From Bacteroidales bacterium (GTDB taxonomy: Bacteria > Bacteroidota > Bacteroidia > Bacteroidales > P3), in assembly GCA_017480225.1 (NCBI GenBank), contig JAFVBB010000001.1, positions 1 to 64,000 of the forward strand: a stretch of DNA of 64,000 nt, read 5' to 3'. The notes beneath the pieces were generated by a model. It searched no databases and was not told where the DNA came from. It saw only the letters and a program-made list of their open reading frames with translations. The translations under genes were made by a program, and so were the position numbers. Positions 17,092-26,194 of the stretch are shown piece after piece. Position 1 is the first letter of the stretch. Every line of letters starts with the position of its first letter.

Positions 17092-18458
17092 CGCTTGAGG
17101 GGCGCTATGAGGAGATGACGCTGCAGCCGGTGAAGCGGCTGGTGTGGCGCATGGCGGTGCCCACGATAGCGGCCATGGTCACCACGGCGCTGTACAATGT
17201 GGTCGACGCCGCCTTCGTGGGGCGCCTGTCGACCGAAGGCACCGCCGGCATCGGCGTCTCATTCGCCTACATGACGTTCATCCAAGCCCTTGGCTTCTTC
17301 TTCGGCCACGGCAGCGGCAACTACATCTCGCGCGCGCTCGGTGCCCGCGACGCGCAGTCGGCCGGGGTGGTGGCCACGGTGGGGGTGGTGACGCCCCTGC
17401 TGCTGGGACTGCTGGCGGCGGCCTTGTGCCTGCCCAACCTGGCGGCGTTGAGCCGCGCGCTGGGGGCGCCTGTAGAGGTGGTGCCACAGGCTTGCGAATA
17501 CTTGAAGTACATCGTTGCCGCCACGCCGTTCATGATGACCGCGCTGACGCTCAACAACCAGCTGCGGCTGCAAGGCAGCGCGCGGCGCGGCATGGTGGGC
17601 ATAGTGAGCGGGGCGGTGCTCAACATAGCCCTCGACCCGCTGCTGATCTTCGGCCTCGACATGGGAATAGCGGGAGCCTCGCTGGCAACAGCCATAAGTC
17701 AGGTGTGCTCGTGGGGGCTGCTCCTATATGGCACATTCAAACCTGACACAGTGCATATTAAGCTGCGCGACTTCAAGCCATCGTTGAAGGTGTACAACGA
17801 GATAGTGCGCGGTGGGCTCCCGTCGCTGTTCCGCCAGGCTTTCAACTGCGCGGCGGCGGTGCTGCTCAACTACTGCGCCGCCCGCTACGCCGAGCCCGGG
17901 CAGGAGGCCAGCGCGGTGGCGGCCTTTGCAGTAGTCACGAGGGTAATGATGTTTGCCTTCAGCGCCGTGCTGGGCTTCTGCCAGGGATTCCAGCCGGTGT
18001 GCGGCTTCAACTATGGGGCCGGGCTCTACGGCCGGGTGCGCGAGGCGTGGCTCTACGCCGTGCGTGTGGGCACAGCGGCGCTGCTCGCGGTGTCGGCCGC
18101 CGGCTTTGTGTTCGCTCCCGGCGTGGTCAGCCTCTTCCGCTCCGAGGACCCCGTGCTGGTGAGCATCGGCGCGACTACGCTGCGCTGGCAGTGCGCCGCT
18201 TTCCCGCTTGTTGCCCTATCGACCAGCACCAACATGCTCTTCCAGAACATACGGATGACCGGACCGGCCACGCTGCTCAGCATCTGCCGCAACGGGCTCT
18301 TCTTCCTGCCAGCCGTGACGCTGCTTCCTCTGTGGTTGGGGCTGCAGGGAGTCCAGATGGCGCAGGCTGTGGCCGACGTGTGCACATTCCTGCTGGCCGT
18401 ACCATACGCGCTGTGGATTGACAGGAAGTTGAGAAACAACATGATGAATAAAAAATAA
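17088..18458 (+). CDS. MATE family efflux transporter
   Basis: 456 residues with twelve likely transmembrane helices in two similar halves; typical N-terminal stretch PVKRLVWRMAVPTIAAMVTTALYNVVDAAFVGR is visible in pieces (e.g. ALYNVVDAAFVG, LSTEGTAGIGVSFAY). The GTG at 17088 overlaps the htrA stop; an in-frame ATG at 17115 (MTLQPVKRL) is an alternative start. Inner-membrane cation-coupled exporter of drugs or metabolites; substrate not predictable. Coupled to htrA by overlap. Confidence 0.93.
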   Translation: MTLEGRYEEMTLQPVKRLVWRMAVPTIAAMVTTALYNVVDAAFVGRLSTEGTAGIGVSFAYMTFIQALGFFFGHGSGNYISRALGARDAQSAGVVATVGVVTPLLLGLLAAALCLPNLAALSRALGAPVEVVPQACEYLKYIVAATPFMMTALTLNNQLRLQGSARRGMVGIVSGAVLNIALDPLLIFGLDMGIAGASLATAISQVCSWGLLLYGTFKPDTVHIKLRDFKPSLKVYNEIVRGGLPSLFRQAFNCAAAVLLNYCAARYAEPGQEASAVAAFAVVTRVMMFAFSAVLGFCQGFQPVCGFNYGAGLYGRVREAWLYAVRVGTAALLAVSAAGFVFAPGVVSLFRSEDPVLVSIGATTLRWQCAAFPLVALSTSTNMLFQNIRMTGPATLLSICRNGLFFLPAVTLLPLWLGLQGVQMAQAVADVCTFLLAVPYALWIDRKLRNNMMNKK

Positions 18459-18491
18459 TGGCCACTGTGCGTGCGGTTTGATTTTTTTTAG

Positions 18492-18499
18492 TAACTTTG
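18492..18499 (+). promoter_or_regulatory. -7 box for the DUF4835-aminotransferase pair
   Basis: TAACTTTG, an exact TAnnTTTG match, only 11 nt before the ATG at 18511, so the mRNA leader should be just a few nucleotides. Confidence 0.8.
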
Positions 18500-18510
18500 C
18501 AACCAACTTG

Positions 18511-19434
18511 ATGCGTAGAGTGATTGCCATAATGCTGCCACTGCTGGTTTTCTGCCTGGCCAAAGGGCAGGAGATAAGGTGCAATGTGCAGGTGAACTAC
18601 CAGAAGTTGCTCACCACCACGCAGAGCTACGAGTCGGCCAACGACAAAAAGGTGTTCGACAACATGCAGCAGGCCATCACCGACTTCATCAACGCGCGCC
18701 ACTGGACCAACATGCAGCTGCAGCCTCACGAGCAGATAGACATGTCGCTTTCGCTGGTGCTCAGCACGCGCACTTCGGCCACAGACTTCGGCGGGCAGCT
18801 GCAGATACAGTTGCGCCGCCCGGTGTGGGGATCAACCTACACGACCGGCCTGTTCAACTACATCGAGTCGGGTACGTTCAACTTCAGCTACAACGAAAGC
18901 CAGCCGCTCGACTTCGACATTGGCAACTACTACGGCACGCTGTCGTCGATGCTGGCCTATTACTGCTACCTCTTCATGGGCATCTACTTCGACAGCTTCT
19001 CGCCCGGAGGCGGCGAGCCGTTCTATGCCATGGCCCAGCAGGTGCAGCAGGCAGCCGACGGCGGAGGCGACGTGTCGTTCAGGAGCAGCTCCGGCTCGCG
19101 CAGCCGCTACTGGTTCATAGAGAACCACACAAACGGGGCCTACGAGCCGCTGCACACGGCATACTACAACTACCACCGGCTGGGACTGGACCTCATGATG
19201 ACCGACCAGCAGCGCGCCCGACAGGGCATCATCAGCGCCCTGGAAAACCTGGCAGAGGTGAACAAAAGGCGCAGCAACCTGCTGTCGGTGACCCAATTCA
19301 TCGACGTGAAGTCGGCAGAGATTATCTCTGTGTTCACACCCGCGCCGCAGGAAGAGCGTCAGCGCGTCTACGACATCGTGAAGGGGATAAGCCCGCTGAC
19401 GGCGGTGAAGATGAAGGATTTCAACGCAAAATGA
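18511..19434 (+). CDS. DUF4835 family secreted protein
   Basis: 307 residues from ATG 18511; MRRVIAIMLPLLVFCLAKGQ is a signal peptide, and starts further upstream would lie in the promoter. The stretches EIRCNVQVNYQKL, NARHWTN and the long region ending in KGISPLTAVKMKDF fit the Bacteroidota DUF4835 family, whose function is unknown. The mature protein is probably periplasmic or outer-membrane associated. It is followed after 26 nt by an aminotransferase gene. Confidence 0.88.
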   Translation: MRRVIAIMLPLLVFCLAKGQEIRCNVQVNYQKLLTTTQSYESANDKKVFDNMQQAITDFINARHWTNMQLQPHEQIDMSLSLVLSTRTSATDFGGQLQIQLRRPVWGSTYTTGLFNYIESGTFNFSYNESQPLDFDIGNYYGTLSSMLAYYCYLFMGIYFDSFSPGGGEPFYAMAQQVQQAADGGGDVSFRSSSGSRSRYWFIENHTNGAYEPLHTAYYNYHRLGLDLMMTDQQRARQGIISALENLAEVNKRRSNLLSVTQFIDVKSAEIISVFTPAPQEERQRVYDIVKGISPLTAVKMKDFNAK

Positions 19435-19460
19435 CAACATAACAACAATCTAAAATAAAT

Positions 19461-20777
19461 ATGGCACAGATACCTATACAGAAAGAAACCATAGACCGCA
19501 TTGCGGCGGCCAACAAGATTGCCAACCCAGGCAAAGCCAGCATACGCGAGATGCGCAAGATGATACAGGACGTCGAGGCTGAGACCGGCGTGCGCTTTGT
19601 CAAGATGGAGATGGGCATACCCGGACTGCCAGCGCCGCAGGTTGGCGTGGAGGCTCAAATAGAGGCCCTGCGCAGCGGTGTGGCCAGCATCTATCCCGAA
19701 ATCTACGGCACCGCCGACTTCAAGCGTGAGGCCGCACGCTTCGTGAAGAACTTCCTCGACATCGACGTGACGCCCGACTGCTGCGTGCCCACCGTTGGCT
19801 CGATGCAGGCCGGATTTGCCAGCTTCCTGACACTGACGCGCTACGATGCGAAAAAGACCAAGGTGCTCTTCATAGACCCCGGTTTCCCGGTGCAGAAGCA
19901 GCAATGCCGCGTGCTGGGCATACCGATGAAGACCTTCGACGTGTACGAATACCGTGGCGACGCGCTGCGCGACAAGCTCGAAGAGGAGCTGCGCGACGGC
20001 GACGTGGCTTGCCTCATCTACAGCTCGCCTAACAACCCTGCATGGTTCTGCTTCACCGACCACGAACTGCGCATCATCGGCGAGATGGCCAACAAATATG
20101 GCGTGGTGGTCATTGAGGACGACGCCTACTTCCTCATGGACTTCCGCAAGGACTACTCCGTGCCGGGCAAGGCTCCGTTCCAGCCCACCGTGGCAAAGTA
20201 CACCGACCGCTACGTGCTGATGATCAGCGGTTCGAAGAGCTTCTCCTATGCCGGTGAGCGCATTGCCATGATGGTTTGCAGCCCGACGCTGTTCAACATG
20301 GAGTGCCCCGACCTGGCCCGCTACTACAGCCAGACGCAGCTTGGGCGCGCCCTAATCTTCGGCACGCTCTATTGCCTCAGCAGCGGCACCGCGCACAGCG
20401 TGCAGTACGCCATGGCGGCCATGCTCAAAGGAGCCAACGACGGCACATTCAACTTTGTGCAGGACATCAAGGAATACGGCGAGAAAGCTGGCATCATGAA
20501 GAAACTGTTCACCGACAACGGCTTCTTCATCGTCTACGACAAGGACATGGGCGAGGACATCGGCGACGGCTTCTACTTCACATTCTGCTATCCGGGCTTC
20601 GGTGGCGTCGAACTGCTCAACGAGCTCATACGCTACGGCATCAGCGCAATCGCGCTCGACATCACCGGCTCACACAAGCAAGGCATCCGTGCCTGCGTGG
20701 CTTTGGTGCAACGCGACCAGTTCGGCGACTTGCAGTCGCGCCTGGAGCAGTTCCACAAAGACCATCCCGCAAAGTAA
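19461..20777 (+). CDS. PLP-dependent aminotransferase, class I/II
   Basis: 438 residues, fold-type I. Substrate-binding SSPNNPAW (188-195), PLP-phosphate stretch VVVIEDDAYF (216-225) and PLP Lys259 in SGSKSFSYAGER. The N-terminus MAQIPIQKETIDRIAAANKIANPG is like a Bacteroidales clade annotated only as pyridoxal phosphate-dependent aminotransferase; it is not clearly AspC, AlaT or a MalY-type lyase. Cytosolic. A strong terminator follows. Confidence 0.9.
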   Translation: MAQIPIQKETIDRIAAANKIANPGKASIREMRKMIQDVEAETGVRFVKMEMGIPGLPAPQVGVEAQIEALRSGVASIYPEIYGTADFKREAARFVKNFLDIDVTPDCCVPTVGSMQAGFASFLTLTRYDAKKTKVLFIDPGFPVQKQQCRVLGIPMKTFDVYEYRGDALRDKLEEELRDGDVACLIYSSPNNPAWFCFTDHELRIIGEMANKYGVVVIEDDAYFLMDFRKDYSVPGKAPFQPTVAKYTDRYVLMISGSKSFSYAGERIAMMVCSPTLFNMECPDLARYYSQTQLGRALIFGTLYCLSSGTAHSVQYAMAAMLKGANDGTFNFVQDIKEYGEKAGIMKKLFTDNGFFIVYDKDMGEDIGDGFYFTFCYPGFGGVELLNELIRYGISAIALDITGSHKQGIRACVALVQRDQFGDLQSRLEQFHKDHPAK

Positions 20778-20800
20778 CAACCGCTGTCTTTTTTCAGCAC

Positions 20801-20840
20801 AAAAAACGCCCGGACTGTATTGAGCCCGGGCGTTATTTTT
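20801..20840 (+). terminator. intrinsic terminator after the aminotransferase
   Basis: Perfect 9-bp stem AACGCCCGG (20805-20813) with CCGGGCGTT (20826-20834), followed by ATTTTTAG. The upstream A-run makes it usable from the other strand too. Confidence 0.85.
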
Positions 20841-20963
20841 AGTTTGTACTTTTTGATGATAACCGAGATTATGTTAAATAGAAAATATGACTACGCCCTT
20901 TTTTGCGCATTTTCACACAATTTTTATGACGCGCGGCGGCGACGACGATTTTGCTGAAAATGA

Positions 20964-20994
20964 CGAAGGAACACGCCACAGGCATGTTCCTTCG
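20964..20994 (-). terminator. hairpin, probable terminator of pruA
   Basis: Perfect 10-bp stem CGAAGGAACA (20964-20973) with TGTTCCTTCG (20985-20994) and an 11-nt loop, just past the pruA stop on the minus strand; a short T-stretch follows on that strand. The remainder of the 20778-21023 gap shows nothing else. Confidence 0.65.
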
Positions 20995-21023
20995 AATGAT
21001 TGTGCGGGCCGACTGGCCGCAAC

Positions 21024-22658
21024 TTACTCTTCCGCGCTGATGAACGGATACTTGTAGTCGCTGGCCGGATCAAAGGTTTCCTTCACGGCCTGCGGGCTCA
21101 CCCAACGCAGCAGGTTCAGATACGAGCCGGCCTTGTCGTTGGTGCCACTGGCTCGCGCGCCGCCAAACGGCTGCTGGCCGACCACGGCGCCCGTGGGCTT
21201 GTCGTTGTAGTAGATGTTGCCCGCGGCGTATTTGAGCGCCTCGGCGCCCTGGCGCAAAGCACGGCGGTCGGTGGCGAATATGGCGCCAGTGAGCGCGTAT
21301 GGCGAAGTCTCGTCGCACAGGCGAAGCGTCTCCGCATACTTGTCGTCGTCGTAGACGTAGACCGTGATTATCGGGCCGAAAATCTCCTCGGCCATCGACT
21401 TGTAGCCGGGTGTTTTGGCCAGGATGACAGTGGGCTCCACAAACCAACCCTGGCTCTTGTCGCCGTGACCGCCGAAGACAATCTCGGCGTCGGCGCTGTT
21501 GCGCGAATGTTCTATATAGGCCATACAGTTGTCAAACGACGCCTCGTCGATCACCGCGTTGACGAAAGCCGAGAAGTCGCGCACGTCGCCCATCTTTATC
21601 TCGGCCAGCATACCGCCCACGATGTCACGCACCTGCGGCCACATCGAGGCAGGCACATAGGCGCGGCTCGCCGCCGAGCACTTCTGGCCCTGAAACTCGA
21701 AAGCTCCGCGCACAATGGCCGTGGCTACCTGCCTGGCGTCGGCGCTGCAGTGGGCGAAGATGAAGTCCTTGCCGCCCGTCTCGCCGACGATTTTCGGGTA
21801 TGTGCGATAGTGCTCTATGTTCTGACCAATCTGTTTCCAGAAGCCGTTGAAGGTACGCGTGCCGCCGGTGAAGTGCACACCGGCCAGGTTCGCGTCGGCA
21901 AAAGCCACGCTGCCGATCAGCGCGCCGCTACCTGGCAGGAAGTTGACCACGCCGTCGGGCAAGCCTGCCTCCTTGTAGATCTTCATCAGTATGTAGTTGC
22001 TCAACAGAGCGGTGGTGCTGGGTTTCCACACGCACACGTTGCCCATCAGCACCGGCGACAGGCAGAGGTTGGAGGCTATGGAGGTGAAGTTGAACGGGGT
22101 CACCGCCAGCACAAAACCCTCGAGCGGACGGTAGGTGACATAGTTCAGCGTGCCACGGTCTGAGCAAGGCTGGTCGCTGTATATCTGACTGGCATAGAAA
22201 GTGTTGTAGCGCAGAAAATCAACGAGTTCACAAGCCGAGTCGATTTCGGCCTGCATCGTGGTCTTGCCCTGGCCCAGCATGGTGGCGGCATTGATCAGGT
22301 AGCGGTACTTGCCGCTGACGAGGGTCGCTATTTTCAGCATTACGCTGGCGCGGTCAATCCACGGCGTGTCGGCCCACTCGCGCTGCGCCTTCATGGCGGC
22401 GGCAATAGCCTCGCGCACCTCGCGCTCGCCCACCTTGTGGTAGCGTGCCAGCACGTGGTGGTTCTCCGTGGGCATCACCACCTCGCCCATGTCGCCTGTG
22501 CGCACCTCCTTGCCACCGATAATGGCAGGAATTTCAGTCACAACACCGTATAGCTCGTCGAGGGCCTTGCGGATTTCCTTGCGCTCCGGGCTGCCGGGCG
22601 CGTAGCCCATCACCGGCTCGTTCCCTGGTTTGGGAAACATGTAAATGCTGTTGTCCAT
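21024..22658 (-). CDS. pruA: L-glutamate gamma-semialdehyde dehydrogenase
   Basis: NAD-dependent aldehyde dehydrogenase that oxidises glutamate semialdehyde/pyrroline-5-carboxylate to glutamate, the second step of proline catabolism. Start at ATG 22658 (MDNSIYMFPKPGNEP); an upstream ATG at 22703 is possible but adds an atypical segment. 544 residues, normal for the ALDH4 type. TPFNF (187-191), Glu293 in VGETGGKD and Cys327 in GQKCSAASR are the catalytic motifs. No proline dehydrogenase gene is in the window. Own promoter on the minus strand. Confidence 0.95.
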   Translation of the reverse strand: MDNSIYMFPKPGNEPVMGYAPGSPERKEIRKALDELYGVVTEIPAIIGGKEVRTGDMGEVVMPTENHHVLARYHKVGEREVREAIAAAMKAQREWADTPWIDRASVMLKIATLVSGKYRYLINAATMLGQGKTTMQAEIDSACELVDFLRYNTFYASQIYSDQPCSDRGTLNYVTYRPLEGFVLAVTPFNFTSIASNLCLSPVLMGNVCVWKPSTTALLSNYILMKIYKEAGLPDGVVNFLPGSGALIGSVAFADANLAGVHFTGGTRTFNGFWKQIGQNIEHYRTYPKIVGETGGKDFIFAHCSADARQVATAIVRGAFEFQGQKCSAASRAYVPASMWPQVRDIVGGMLAEIKMGDVRDFSAFVNAVIDEASFDNCMAYIEHSRNSADAEIVFGGHGDKSQGWFVEPTVILAKTPGYKSMAEEIFGPIITVYVYDDDKYAETLRLCDETSPYALTGAIFATDRRALRQGAEALKYAAGNIYYNDKPTGAVVGQQPFGGARASGTNDKAGSYLNLLRWVSPQAVKETFDPASDYKYPFISAEE

Positions 22659-22722
22659 TTGTGTTTGTATTGTTGGTTGGTTAATATCGGGGAGCCTCGC
22701 CACTGTTCACCGTCACAGGTTG

Positions 22723-22730
22723 CAAAATTA
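22723..22730 (-). promoter_or_regulatory. -7 box for pruA
   Basis: Minus strand reads TAATTTTG, an exact TAnnTTTG match, 64 nt before the ATG at 22658 and 19 nt before the alternative ATG at 22703. Confidence 0.8.
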
Positions 22731-22860
22731 CACCAATTCCGCCAAACTGCAAAATTTTTTTTGACCCAACCGTAAAATGGCTGTGCCAGAGGCATGAAAA
22801 GCACAGGCAATAGACTGTAAACCAGTCACAAAGGCCACTCCCCCACTCCACCGCCCTGTC

Positions 22861-23026
22861 TATCACACTGATTTCCAGCACCAACAGTGCATCAAGTCCG
22901 TATCAACACCGTCTGTTCTTCGATTGTTCTCCGATTGTTCTTCGATTGTTCTTCGATTTAATATCGGAGAACAATCGAAGAACAATCGGACATCAATCGA
23001 AAAACAGTCGCCCCTGACATGCCGCA
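22861..23026 (-). repeat. 11-nt-unit palindromic element, copy 4
   Basis: Core 22915-23005, inverted relative to copies 1-3. Read on the minus strand the arms are GTTTTTCGATT, GATGTCCGATT, GTTCTTCGATT, GTTCTCCGA; loop TATTAAA; then the standard arm and AGACGGTGTTGATACGG. The distal flank (22866-22876 on plus: CACTGATTTCC) matches copy 6. It sits between the pruA promoter and the end of the DUF2147 gene, both minus strand. Nothing else is recognisable in 22731-22860 or 23027-23153. Confidence 0.95.
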
Positions 23027-23153
23027 GCGACGCGGTGCGACACACGTCAAAATGGCATATAGCCCCACATTAGGCACACTGCGCAGCTGCCCAACGAATA
23101 TTCAGGTAAAGGTTGGCGCAGAGAGCTCTGCCGCAATGGGCGGGACAGGCGGG

Positions 23154-23615
23154 CTACTGCCCCACCCTGTCCCAAAATACAGTCTCGCTGATGCCCAGCA
23201 GGGTACCCTTCACTTTCAGACGGCCATCGGCGGTGAACTCGACGGTGGCGGGGGCGCGGATGCCACGCAGGGGGTCGTAGATGCGGGCTCCATCCCAACG
23301 GTGGCGCTTGCTGTTGTAGCGCAGCCCCGAGATGAGCACCACGCGGTCGTAGGGCACGGAGCGGAGGCTCTTGTCGGGATTCTTGACGTCGAGGCGTTTA
23401 TTGCCCTGGGCGTCGCGGTCGTGCTCCACCCAGACCACCTGCGCGCGATAGCTTCCATCGTCCTGTCGGCTCACCTCCACACGGAACGGTTCACCGGCCT
23501 GCAGGCCCGAATAGAGGCCGATGATGTTGTCGGCCCGGTCGTTGAACTGATTTTGCGCCAGGGCTGTCGCCGCAAAGCACAGCAGCGAGGCAATCGCGAC
23601 GAGTAAACGTTTCAT
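23154..23615 (-). CDS. DUF2147 family secreted protein
   Basis: 153 residues from ATG 23615. Signal peptide MKRLLVAIASLLCFAATALA; mature part has GLYSG, YRAQVVWVEHD, and a compact C-terminal VKGTLLGISETVFW, the pattern of DUF2147 proteins, small secreted beta-rich proteins of unknown role. It is 19 nt downstream of sufB and is the last gene of a ten-gene minus-strand run. Palindrome copy 4 follows it. Confidence 0.85.
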   Translation of the reverse strand: MKRLLVAIASLLCFAATALAQNQFNDRADNIIGLYSGLQAGEPFRVEVSRQDDGSYRAQVVWVEHDRDAQGNKRLDVKNPDKSLRSVPYDRVVLISGLRYNSKRHRWDGARIYDPLRGIRAPATVEFTADGRLKVKGTLLGISETVFWDRVGQ

Positions 23616-23634
23616 AACAAACGCAGACAACATC

Positions 23635-25077
23635 TCAGCCCACGCTGCCCTCAAGGCTCACGCTGAGCAGTTTTTGAGCCTCGACGGCAAACTCCATGGG
23701 CAGTTTCTTGAGCACGTCCTTGGCGTAGCCGTTCACTATCAGCCCCACAGCGCTTTCTGGCGTGATGCCGCGCTGCTGGCAGTAGAAGAGCTGGTCCTCG
23801 CTGATCTTGCTGGTTGTGGCCTCGTGCTCAAGGATGGCCGAGTGGTTGTCGGCCTTGATGTAGGGCCAGGTGTGCGCCCCGCAGCGGTCGCCAAGCAGCA
23901 GGCTGTCGCACTGCGAGTAGTTGCGCGCGTTGTCGGCGCCCTTGCCAATCTGCACCAGCCCGCGGTAGCTGTTGTGGCTGCGCCCGGCGCTGATGCCCTT
24001 GCTCATTATTGTGCTGTGGGTGTTCTTGCCGACGTGTATCATCTTCGTGCCAGTGTCGGCCTGCTGGCAGTTGTTGGTGACGGCCACCGAGTAGAACTCG
24101 GCGGTGGAGTCGTCGCCCTGCAGGATGCACGAGGGGTACTTCCAGGTCACCGCGCTGCCGGTCTCGACTTGCGTCCACGACAGTTTGCTGCGCGAACCTT
24201 TGCAGATGCCGCGCTTGGTGACGAAGTTGTATATGCCTCCGCGACCTTCCTTGTCGCCCGGGTACCAGTTCTGCACGGTGCTGTACTTCACCTCGGCGTC
24301 CTTCATGACCACTATCTCCACAATGGCGGCGTGCAGCTGGTTCTCGTCGCGCTGCGGGGCAGTGCAGCCCTCCATGTAGGAGACGTAGCTGCCCTCGTCG
24401 GCCACGATGAGGGTGCGCTCGAACTGGCCGGTGCCCTTGGCGTTGATGCGGAAGTAGGAGCTGAGCTCCATGGGGCAACGCACTCCTTTGGGTATGTAGC
24501 AGAACGAGCCGTCGCTGAAGACGGCGCTGTTGAGCGCGGCGAAGAAGTTGTCGGTGCTGGGCACAACGCTGCCGAGGTAGCGTCGCACAAGGTCGGGGTG
24601 CTTCTGCACGGCCTCGCTTATGGGGCAGAAGATGATGCCCTTCTCCTCAAGAGCCTTCTGGCTGGTGGTCTTCACGCTGACCGAGTCCATGATGGCGTCG
24701 TAGGCCACACCGGCCAGGGCCTCGCGCTCGCGCAGCGGTATACCCAGCTTGTCGAAGGTGGCCAGCAGCTCGGGGTCGACCTCGTCCATGCTTTTTTTCT
24801 TCTGCGGCTTGGGTGCCGCGAAGTAGATGATGTCCTGGTAGTTGGGGCTTTCATACTCGAGGTGTGCCCAGTCGGGCTCGCGCATCTTCTGCCACCGGCG
24901 GAATGCCTCCAGGCGGAAGTCGAGCAGCCACTGCGGCTCGCCTTTCTTCTGCGAAATCAGTCGCACCACCTCCTCGTCGATGCCCTTGCGGATGGTGTCG
25001 GTGGCGATGTCGGTGGTGAAGCCGAACTCGTATTCCTTGTTGGTTACTTCCTGTATTATCTCTTTCTCGTCGGCCAT
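23635..25077 (-). CDS. sufB: Fe-S cluster assembly scaffold SufB
   Basis: 480 residues from ATG 25077 ([20 protein letters not shown]). SufB forms the SufBC2D scaffold on which Fe-S clusters are built. Typical stretches are [22 protein letters not shown] (seen in part), [22 protein letters not shown] and [17 protein letters not shown]. sufC, sufD and sufS, which normally follow in Bacteroidales, are not here: the next gene is DUF2147 and then an operon boundary. It begins 16 nt after ychF. Confidence 0.96.
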   Translation of the reverse strand: MADEKEIIQEVTNKEYEFGFTTDIATDTIRKGIDEEVVRLISQKKGEPQWLLDFRLEAFRRWQKMREPDWAHLEYESPNYQDIIYFAAPKPQKKKSMDEVDPELLATFDKLGIPLREREALAGVAYDAIMDSVSVKTTSQKALEEKGIIFCPISEAVQKHPDLVRRYLGSVVPSTDNFFAALNSAVFSDGSFCYIPKGVRCPMELSSYFRINAKGTGQFERTLIVADEGSYVSYMEGCTAPQRDENQLHAAIVEIVVMKDAEVKYSTVQNWYPGDKEGRGGIYNFVTKRGICKGSRSKLSWTQVETGSAVTWKYPSCILQGDDSTAEFYSVAVTNNCQQADTGTKMIHVGKNTHSTIMSKGISAGRSHNSYRGLVQIGKGADNARNYSQCDSLLLGDRCGAHTWPYIKADNHSAILEHEATTSKISEDQLFYCQQRGITPESAVGLIVNGYAKDVLKKLPMEFAVEAQKLLSVSLEGSVG

Positions 25078-25093
25078 GACGCTGAATGGGGTG

Positions 25094-26194
25094 TTATACG
25101 TTGAAACGGAAATGCATGATGTCGCCATCCTGCACCACATAGTCCTTGCCTTCGACGGCTATCTTGCCGGCCTCGCGGCATTTGGCCTCGCTGCCGAGGG
25201 TCACATAGTCCTCGTACTTGATCACCTCGGCGCGAATGAAGCCGCGCTCGAAGTCGGAGTGTATAATGCCCGCTGTCTGTGGGGCTTTCATCCCCTTGCG
25301 GAACGTCCACGCGCGGCATTCCTTTGGGCCTGCGGTGAGGAAGGTCTGCAGCCCCAGCAGGCGGTAGGCGGCCTTGATGAGGCGATTCACGCCGCTCTCC
25401 TTCAGTCCGAGGTCTTCGAGGAACATCTGCTTTTCCTCGTAGGAGTCGAGCTCTGCGATGTCGGCCTCAATGCCTGCGCCAAGCAGAAGCACCTCGGCAT
25501 TCTCGTCGCTGACAGCCTCGGCCACGGCGCGGCTGTAGGCATTGCCGTCGACAACCGACGCCTCGTCCACGTTGCACACGTAGATTACCGGCTTGGTGGT
25601 GAGCAGGCTGAGGTCGCGAGCCACCTCCTGCTGCGCCTCGTCGAGCTGCACAGTGCGGGCGCTCCTGCCTTCGAGCAGTGCGGCGCGGTAGAGGTCCATC
25701 ACCTCGACCAGCTTTTTGGCCCTGGCATCGCCGCCGGCGCGCCCTTTCTTCACTTCCTTGTCGTAGCGGTTCTCGATAGTCTCAAGGTCTTTGAACTGGA
25801 GCTCCGTGTCGATGGTCAGCTTGTCGCGCACGGGGTCAACCGTGCCGTCCACGTGGGTGATGTTGTCGTCGTCGAAGCAGCGCAACACGTGTATTATTGC
25901 GTCGCAGTTGCGTATGTCGGCCAAGAACTTGTTGCCAAGCCCCTCGCCTTTCGACGCACCCCGCACAAGGCCGGCTATGTCGACAATCTCTACCGTGGCC
26001 GGAACCACGCTGGCCGGATGCTCAATCTCCACAAGCTTGGCCAGCCTCTCGTCGGGCACAGTGATTACGCCGACGTTTGGCTCGATGGTGCAGAAAGGGA
26101 AGTTGGCAGCCTGGGCTTTCGCATTGCTCAGGCAGTTGAAAAGGGTGCTTTTGCCCACATTGGGCAGACCCACTATGCCACATTGCAGACTCAT
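25094..26194 (-). CDS. ychF: redox-regulated ATPase YchF
   Basis: Obg-family P-loop protein that binds ATP in preference to GTP and associates with ribosomes. Start at ATG 26194 ([19 protein letters not shown]) overlapping the stop of the glycosyltransferase gene by 4 nt; the longer frame reaching 26575 is the glycosyltransferase region out of frame. GLPNVGKST (9-17), [16 protein letters not shown], and the C-terminal TGS-like domain ending [13 protein letters not shown]. 366 residues, normal. Confidence 0.97.
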   Translation of the reverse strand: MSLQCGIVGLPNVGKSTLFNCLSNAKAQAANFPFCTIEPNVGVITVPDERLAKLVEIEHPASVVPATVEIVDIAGLVRGASKGEGLGNKFLADIRNCDAIIHVLRCFDDDNITHVDGTVDPVRDKLTIDTELQFKDLETIENRYDKEVKKGRAGGDARAKKLVEVMDLYRAALLEGRSARTVQLDEAQQEVARDLSLLTTKPVIYVCNVDEASVVDGNAYSRAVAEAVSDENAEVLLLGAGIEADIAELDSYEEKQMFLEDLGLKESGVNRLIKAAYRLLGLQTFLTAGPKECRAWTFRKGMKAPQTAGIIHSDFERGFIRAEVIKYEDYVTLGSEAKCREAGKIAVEGKDYVVQDGDIMHFRFNV

